This document shows, in pieces, positions 1-12,476 of a stretch of 12,476 nt of DNA. The notes under the pieces are model-generated. The model made no database searches. It was not told the origin of the DNA and saw only the letters and a program-made list of their open reading frames with translations. Numbering within the stretch: the first letter of the stretch is position 1; each line of letters opens with the position of its first letter. This DNA is from Leptospira borgpetersenii serovar Javanica (GTDB taxonomy: Bacteria; Spirochaetota; Leptospiria; Leptospirales; Leptospiraceae): assembly GCF_003046425.1 (NCBI RefSeq), contig NZ_QAJG01000042.1, forward strand, positions 1-12,476, read 5' to 3'. The translations under genes and the position numbers were made by a program.

Positions 1-114
<114 letters not shown>

Positions 115-224
115 ACAGGAACGGAGTGTTAGATCTTATCTTGGCTATTATATTTGAATTTCGATTCGTTTTGAGAAACGTCATTTACACAAAATCGTTG
201 GCAACACCTGGTGACAATGTCACG
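115..224. other. Downstream end of the IS region; element boundary not resolved
   Basis: This is non-coding sequence between the transposase stop and the stop of the opposite-strand Rpn gene. It should contain the right end of the insertion sequence, but without the left end the terminal inverted repeat cannot be defined. Two small landmarks are visible: TTTACACAAAAT at 184-195, which resembles terminal sequences of IS256-type elements (recollection only), and a perfect GTGAC-AAT-GTCAC inverted repeat at 211-223. No target-site duplication could be identified. Confidence 0.3.
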
Positions 225-437
225 TTAGAGAATTCCATTTTCTTTCAGGGTTTTTTCGGAGAATCCTGTAATTTCTAAAACGGTCTTTAGATCAATCCCT
301 TTCTTTAGCATTTCACCGGCATCTTCCAATTTACCTTTCTCAACACCTTGTTTAATGCCTTTCTCGATGCCTCTTTCAATCCCTTGCTGTACTCCTTTCT
401 CAATCCCTTCTGAAATGAGTCTCTCCGCTGTAGTCAT
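225..437 (-). CDS. Possible intragenic small C-terminal Rpn protein (RpnS-like), 70 aa
   Basis: Inside the C-terminal part of the Rpn gene, in the same frame, an ATG at 435-437 is preceded by GAGGA (445-449) with a 7-base spacer. This looks better than anything before the full-length start. The product is 70 aa, starts [15 protein letters not shown], and contains the G-I-E-K-G/G-V-Q-Q-G/G-I-E-R-G repeats plus the C-terminal helix. For some E. coli rpn genes, small proteins translated from inside the gene (RpnS) bind and inhibit the full-length toxic nuclease. By analogy this could be such an antitoxin, and it would survive the upstream TGA. Translation is an inference from the start site; the site may be fortuitous. 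Confidence 0.42.
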   Translation of the reverse strand: MTTAERLISEGIEKGVQQGIERGIEKGIKQGVEKGKLEDAGEMLKKGIDLKTVLEITGFSEKTLKENGIL

Positions 438-444
438 CGTTAGT

Positions 445-449
445 TCCTC
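445..449 (-). promoter_or_regulatory. Internal ribosome-binding site GAGGA inside the Rpn gene
   Basis: On the minus strand the sequence reads CGAGGAACTAACGATG. GAGGA is complementary to the 16S anti-Shine-Dalgarno and lies 7 bases before an in-frame ATG. It supports separate translation of the C-terminal 70 residues. Confidence 0.45.
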
Positions 450-1187
450 GTATTGTTCCAATTTTGATATTGCCAAAACTCTTTTGAGTTCCGTAGGTTT
501 TAAATCACGGGCCCAATAAATATACAACAACAGTTTCCGCAGGATTGCAACCCTTTTCGATTCTTCCTCGATTCCAAGTAATAGGGAAAATAACCCCGGC
601 AGGTGAGAAACGAATTCCAAATCCCCTTCCCGGATTTTTTGAACCACTCCCAGAGTGACTTGAAACGTGATACTTTCCAACTTCTTTTTCAATTCCACCT
701 CTTTCAAATCGAATCAGTCTATTTTAAAATCGGGAATGAAATCCTGAAACACGTCCGTTTCTTGTTTTGTTAATACGAACTGATCCGAAAATCGATCTCC
801 CAATTTCCATTCCTTGTCTCCGTGATAGAACACGAACGGAATGACTACGGAAAGTGGCTCTCCGTTTCTTTGTTGGTTTCGATAGATTTCCGTTAAATAT
901 CCTAATAATTGAATATAGACGGTGTTTTCTAAATAACTTTTGTGTTCGAAAAGTAAATAGACATTCGACTTGTTTCCGGACTTAAGTGGGATTTGAAACA
1001 ACAGATCCGTTTGTTCTTGTTTTAGTTCCTCGGATACAAAACTCGATTCGGTCAATTCTAAGTTTTCCAAGTCGAGTAGTTCGACCACTTCCGGCGGTAA
1101 CGTGTTTTTAAAAAAAGTAGCCGCCTCTTTTTTGTCCTGAAAGGTTTCTCGGATCAGTCGATCGTGAGGATTGTTCACTTCGCTCAT

Positions 1188-1566
1188 CCGTTATCTTGGG
1201 GTTATTGTTTTGCTCGGTCAATTCCATTCAGGAATCCAATGAATGTGAATTCGATATAAGAATCTTACAACTTGATCTTTCCAACAAAGTAAACTGGGGC
1301 ATTGGGACAAACTGTAAGAAAGTTTGGGCGAATTCAGTCTTTGCAGGCAAAGAGTGGGACCACACTGAAACTAAAGCGCACGGCATCCGTAAAACTTTCA
1401 AAAAAAATCCATTTGAAACTGCAATAAAAGCGGAGACAGATTCACCTTTGAAATAAGGAAAGATCACAGCCTGAATTTACCGCAAAAAATATTCAAAAAT
1501 CGAAAATGAATACCGAAAATTCACATCTAAAAACCTTTCCAGGAACAAACAAAAAATTCAAGAACG
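1188..1566. other. About 380 bases without a convincing gene; probable degenerate or repeated intergenic sequence
   Basis: Reading frames of 80-86 codons are open on both strands (1196-1456 plus, 1228-1467 minus, partly overlapping), but neither has a good ribosome-binding site or a recognisable domain. The plus-strand translation containing KEWDHTETKAHGIRK looks to me like a segment that recurs in Leptospira intergenic DNA; this is recollection and needs a search. The stretch also has to hold the promoter of the Rpn gene (leftward) and the end of the hydrolase transcript (leftward-reading gene at 1567-2514). I see no clear terminator or promoter. Confidence 0.35.
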
Positions 1567-2514
<948 letters not shown>

Positions 2515-2536
2515 TTTTAATACCGATTTATTTGGG

Positions 2537-2585
<49 letters not shown>

Positions 2586-2596
2586 ATCAAAAATGG

Positions 2597-2625
2597 TTTT
2601 TTTTCATCATGACATCATTTTTTTT
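2597..2625. repeat. Two T8 tracts spaced by two helical turns in the divergent promoter region
   Basis: Runs of eight T at 2597-2604 and 2618-2625 flank CATCATGACATCA. Their start-to-start distance is 21 bp, about two turns of DNA, so both tracts lie on the same helix face and should bend the DNA. They lie between the hydrolase and transporter genes. They could be structural, or slippage-prone tracts that vary in length. Confidence 0.45.
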
Positions 2626-2654
2626 AAACGGATTCATAAATCGTACATGTCCCA

Positions 2655-2669
2655 TTGCGCAGTTCGCAA
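2655..2669. promoter_or_regulatory. Operator-like inverted repeat TTGCG-N5-CGCAA
   Basis: TTGCGCAGTTCGCAA is a perfect 5-bp inverted repeat around a 5-base centre, midway between two divergent genes. The geometry suits a dimeric helix-turn-helix regulator, but no regulator is encoded nearby and a chance match is possible. Confidence 0.28.
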
Positions 2670-2775
2670 CAAGACATCTCAAAATCAAATTTAAAGTTTC
2701 CTTGAGTTTTACTTCACTTTTTTCATTGTTGGGATGCGCTTCCTAAATCAAACTTCATAGAAAACCGGAGAAAAT

Positions 2776-4164
<1,389 letters not shown>

Positions 4165-4860
4165 TTGGATTTCGAAATCTATCTATTCGACATCGAGGGG
4201 ACCACAACTCCTATCGAATTCGTTCATAAAATTCTCTTTCCATATTCTGTCGGGAAGTTCGAAACTTTTTTTCGATCGAACTCTCTTGAGAGAAAATGGA
4301 TCGAAAAATTACTCGAAGAAGGAAAACGTGATTCCACGTATTCGAGACAACTAACGGATTCTCCTCAGAATTTGAGCGATTATTGCAAATATCTCGTTTC
4401 CGTGGATCGCAAGAGCGGACCTCTGAAAGAAATTCAGGGAAGAATTTGGAAACACGGTTACGAAAATGGAGAACTGAAAAGCTCCTTATTCGCGGATGTC
4501 CCTTCTTTTTTAAAAAGAATTCAATCCGCCAAAAAGAAATCGGCCGTATATTCCTCCGGAAGTATTGAGGCTCAGAAATTAATTTTTAAATATTCGGATT
4601 TTGGAGATTTGACCGAATATTTTTCCGCTTACTTCGATACGGGAGTGGGAGGGAAAAGGGAATCTGCGAGTTATTCAAGGATCGCGGAGCAACTGGGAAT
4701 CGCACCGGAAAAAATCTTATTCTTCACCGATATCAAGGAAGAGGCCGACGCCGCAAGAAATGCCGAATTCAAAACAACCTTATTAGAACGCCCCGGAAAT
4801 GCTCCACAACCGAAACATTCCCACCCTAAAATTTCTTCTTTCGAAGATTTCAATCCTTAG
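4165..4860 (+). CDS. mtnC: Enolase-phosphatase E1 (acireductone synthase), methionine salvage
   Basis: The 231-aa product is a HAD-superfamily enzyme. Motif I is FDIEGTTTPIEFVHKILFPY (8-27), with nucleophile D9 and the E11 that replaces the usual second aspartate in this family. The family block QGRIWKHGYENGELK is at 91-105, motif II is VYSSGS (128-133) followed by AQKLIF with K138, and motif III is FFTDIKEEADAA (186-197) with D189. The enzyme converts 2,3-diketo-5-methylthiopentyl-1-phosphate to acireductone by enolisation and dephosphorylation in the cytoplasm, needing Mg2+. Length and motifs are normal and complete. It starts at TTG immediately after the transporter's TAA (zero spacing), behind AAGGAG at 4151-4156. 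No other methionine-salvage gene is in the window, so the pathway must be encoded elsewhere. Confidence 0.95.
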   Translation: MDFEIYLFDIEGTTTPIEFVHKILFPYSVGKFETFFRSNSLERKWIEKLLEEGKRDSTYSRQLTDSPQNLSDYCKYLVSVDRKSGPLKEIQGRIWKHGYENGELKSSLFADVPSFLKRIQSAKKKSAVYSSGSIEAQKLIFKYSDFGDLTEYFSAYFDTGVGGKRESASYSRIAEQLGIAPEKILFFTDIKEEADAARNAEFKTTLLERPGNAPQPKHSHPKISSFEDFNP

Positions 4861-4865
4861 AGTCT

Positions 4866-4964
4866 GTTTAAAAATACGAAAGTACTCAAAGAACTCCAAT
4901 TTTCGAAGAGGAAGGTAGTGACGAGTGACTACTGAAGCACGAGGTTTGTGATCCATTTTTAAAC
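4866..4964. repeat. 99-bp segment bounded by a 10-bp inverted repeat
   Basis: GTTTAAAAAT at 4866-4875 is the exact reverse complement of ATTTTTAAAC at 4955-4964. The segment starts 5 bases after the mtnC stop and encloses GTAGT/ACTAC arms (4915-4919 and 4928-4932) and a GTGACGAGTGAC tandem. It could be a small non-autonomous element or an RNA structure after mtnC. The arms are AT-rich, so chance is not excluded. Confidence 0.4.
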
Positions 4965-5037
4965 TTAAGTATTAAAATTTTCTCTTTCTCGAACACCGTT
5001 TCGGAACACTAAAAGCTATTTCAATAATACTTTATCT

Positions 5038-5066
5038 TTGTTTAAAATGCCTATTCCAATTATTCT
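5038..5066 (+). promoter_or_regulatory. Candidate sigma70 promoter for the TPR protein gene
   Basis: TTGTTT (5038-5043) and TATTCT (5061-5066) are separated by exactly 17 bases and lie about 85 bases upstream of the ATG at 5150. Each box matches consensus at four or more positions. The AT-rich background lowers confidence. Confidence 0.42.
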
Positions 5067-5149
5067 AAGGTGTTTTTAAAATAATTTCTAAAAAAGCATT
5101 TTTGAACCGGTTCCAAAACATTTCAACACTCATCTTTTTTCGAAGCAAG

Positions 5150-6361
<1,212 letters not shown>

Positions 6362-6401
6362 AAATCGTTTTAGATAAACGTATAGTATCATTTTTTATAC
6401 A

Positions 6402-6423
6402 CCTTGGCAAGGAGTCGGTTTTT
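6402..6423 (+). terminator. Weak candidate terminator after the TPR gene
   Basis: In the 101-base gap between the convergent TPR and PilZ genes, CCTT-GGC-AAGG (6402-6412) can form a short hairpin and T5 follows at 6419-6423. A second AT-rich pair GTATA/TATAC lies just before (6380-6384 and 6396-6400). The stem is short and the T-run is displaced, so the call is tentative. Confidence 0.28.
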
Positions 6424-6462
6424 CATTAAAATTTCGAAGGACAAGACGAAAATTACACACGT

Positions 6463-10771
<4,309 letters not shown>

Positions 10772-10829
10772 AGGATAAAAAATACGAAGCCTTGTAGCCT
10801 TGCGGCAAAGTTGTAAGTTAGTAAAATAG

Positions 10830-10855
10830 ACTCCGTTCTTAAATAATGTCGGAGT
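10830..10855. promoter_or_regulatory. Inverted repeat ACTCCG-N14-CGGAGT at the expected transcription start
   Basis: The arms 10830-10835 and 10850-10855 are exact reverse complements. Seen on the minus strand, the first arm begins 2 bases after the TATAAT of the adjacent promoter, so it covers the expected +1. It could be an operator for a repressor or a 5' stem-loop in the glycoside-hydrolase mRNA. Confidence 0.45.
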
Positions 10856-10857
10856 TT

Positions 10858-10885
10858 ATTATATTCAACTAAAAAACAGTTTCAA
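10858..10885 (-). promoter_or_regulatory. Near-consensus sigma70 promoter for the glycoside-hydrolase gene
   Basis: On the minus strand TTGAAA (10885-10880) and TATAAT (10863-10858) are separated by 16 bases, the closest promoter match I found in the window. The expected start near 10851 gives an untranslated leader of about 80 bases before the GTG. Confidence 0.62.
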
Positions 10886-11189
10886 ATTTAAATCCGGAAT
10901 TAAATTATCTTTATACTACGGTAAAACAAAGCAGTTTCCACAGTTACATCGCTTTTGCGGTTTTTGAACTTTTGAATAGACTTTATTATTGTTCAACTCC
11001 CGTACATTGGACGGTTTAGGGACAAACTCTTAGTTCAACCTAAGTTTATCTGAAAAAGCATATAGACATTTGATAGGAACAAAGCTTTACGGCTTTTGGA
11101 CTTTTTGTAATCGAAAATCCAAGATTTATTACAAGAAGTCGTAAATTTCTGGACAGTCCCTTAAATAACGTTCAAAAAGAGAAGTGAAA
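10886..11189. other. Spacer before the deacetylase gene, with a candidate + strand promoter
   Basis: No coding sequence is seen. A possible plus-strand promoter is TTGAAC (10964-10969), 17 bases, TATTGT (10987-10992), which would give a leader of nearly 200 bases. CTTAG-TTCAAC-CTAAG near 11029-11044 is a small dyad. Two loosely similar stretches (ACAAAGCAG...GCTTTTGCGG near 10926 and AACAAAGCTTTACGGCTTTTG near 11078) suggest an old partial duplication. The ribosome-binding site AGAGAAG is at 11178-11184. Confidence 0.3.
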
Positions 11190-12131
<942 letters not shown>

Positions 12132-12476
12132 AAGAACACGAATTCGATACAAGAAAATTTGGACGAATCGCTCGTAAACTTTATAATTGAAACACTTTCG
12201 TAAAAAGCGTTTCTGCTGAGTTTTTCAAACTAAAGTGCTGCTTTTTCTTATCGAGCGACCCGTAGGGAGCCATAACCTTACCCACAAATACTTGGATCTG
12301 AAGATAAATCTGTCGGAATTACTACAAATCCTCTGTGAAACTTACGCCCCACCCTGATTTTGGGTGGAGGGGAGAGGCGGTTGGGAAGACTCGGGAGGTT
12401 TTCTTTACCACAAAATCATACTTCTTGCAAGTAAAAAGCCTCATTCTTGTCGGAACACTTGAAAAATATCAGTTTT
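12132..12476. other. Non-coding tail of the window with hairpins
   Basis: No gene is recognised on either strand. AAACACTTT-CGTAA-AAAGCGTTT (12190-12212) is a 9-bp stem with one mismatch, about 60 bases after the deacetylase stop, with T5 (12221-12225) following eight bases later, so it is a weak terminator candidate. CCACCC-TGATTTT-GGGTGG (12349-12367) is a stronger GC-rich stem, extendable by two pairs past a bulged A, but has no T-run. GAGCGACCCGTAGGGAGC at 12254-12271 resembles a sequence I associate with Leptospira intergenic DNA (unverified). Confidence 0.4.
12347..12370. repeat. GC-rich stem-loop
   Basis: CCACCC (12349-12354) pairs with GGGTGG (12362-12367) over a 7-base loop, and two more C-G pairs form beyond a bulged A at 12368. 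It stands out in AT-rich surroundings. It lacks a T-tract on either strand, so it is more likely part of an intergenic repeat or an RNA structure than a terminator. Confidence 0.45.

Larger units (their letters stand above)
225..1187 (-). pseudogene. Rpn family (PD-(D/E)XK) recombination-promoting nuclease, interrupted by one in-frame TGA
   Basis: Starting at the ATG at 1187, 157 codons run to a TGA at 714-716. The same frame then continues with [18 protein letters not shown] and 160 more codons to TAA at 225-227. Removing the single stop gives a product of about 320 aa, near the usual Rpn length. The first half carries the nuclease core: [11 protein letters not shown] near residue 5, D61, the E81-H-K83 pair in LLFEHKSY, the YIQLLGY block and VFYHGDKEW near 119. 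The second half ends in the typical G-(I/V)-x-x-G repeats (about residues 100-125 of the second part) and a short helical tail. Family members are DNA nucleases related to transposases, and some act in phage defence. The change could be a sense-to-TGA point mutation or a sequencing error. The truncated first half keeps all recognisable catalytic residues. It sits next to IS481 remains, consistent with an accessory region. The Rpn identity is confident; loss of function is inferred. Confidence 0.85.

Noticed and set aside
714..716. Recoding of TGA as selenocysteine or tryptophan in the Rpn gene
   Set aside because: No selenocysteine element or cysteine-type active-site context is seen, and the other genes here use normal stops; a nonsense mutation or sequence error is simpler.
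1228..1467. 79-codon minus-strand frame with hydrophobic residues
   Set aside because: No ribosome-binding site or domain, and a plus-strand frame of similar length overlaps it; treated as non-coding.
2702..2730. TTGAGT-17-ATTGTT as a promoter for the transporter gene
   Set aside because: The -10 match is poor; in this AT-rich region it is not distinguishable from chance.
5102..5149. TTG start extending the TPR protein by 16 codons
   Set aside because: No ribosome-binding site precedes it, and the extension would place 28 residues before the hydrophobic signal region; the ATG at 5150 gives a normal signal peptide.
11184..11189. GTG start for the deacetylase
   Set aside because: AGAGAAG (11178-11184) overlaps this GTG and is properly spaced only for the ATG at 11190.

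Overview
The window looks like chromosomal DNA from a spirochaete of the genus Leptospira, probably a pathogenic species. The grounds are the AT-rich composition (A/T-rich intergenic stretches, frequent TTC/TCC/GAA/AAA codons), the family mix (Rpn-type nuclease, IS481-type transposase end, Leptospira-style PilZ protein, monoglyceride-lipase-like hydrolase) and long, degenerate-looking intergenic regions. This is recognition from the translated sequence, not a database match.

Layout. Positions 1-1187 are a mobile or accessory edge: the last 37 codons of an IS481-family transposase (+), then a Rpn/PD-(D/E)XK nuclease gene (-) split by one in-frame TGA, with a well-placed internal ribosome-binding site and ATG in its C-terminal part. 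Positions 1188-1566 show no convincing gene. A monoglyceride-lipase/lysophospholipase-like alpha/beta hydrolase (1567-2514, -) is divergent from a Spinster-like MFS transporter (2776-4164, +). The transporter is followed without any gap by mtnC (4165-4860, +), the enolase-phosphatase of methionine salvage, which starts at TTG behind an AAGGAG inside the transporter gene. After a spacer with a 10-bp inverted repeat comes an exported TPR protein (5150-6361, +), convergent with a PilZ protein (6463-7749, -) whose PilZ motifs are separated by about 215 residues of GAF-like sequence. A roughly 520-bp possibly decayed spacer precedes a two-gene unit: an unrecognised 175-aa protein (8274-8801) and a crotonase-fold protein (8801-9601), overlapping as TAATG. 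That unit is convergent, with a 6-bp overlap, with a DUF4015-type putative glycoside hydrolase (9596-10771, -). A perfect 14-bp inverted repeat across the overlap looks like a shared two-way terminator. A zinc-dependent histone-deacetylase-family amidohydrolase (11190-12131, +) ends the coding content; the last 345 bases hold only hairpins.

How the genes fit together. The window is not one pathway. Likely functional units are the divergent lipase/transporter pair (possible lysolipid or monoglyceride use, an inference), the transporter-mtnC operon and the 175-aa/crotonase operon. The items most worth following up are the interrupted Rpn gene with its possible intragenic small protein, the split PilZ domain, the crotonase lacking both usual catalytic glutamates, and the overlapping convergent terminator. 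No tRNA, rRNA or CRISPR array was seen.
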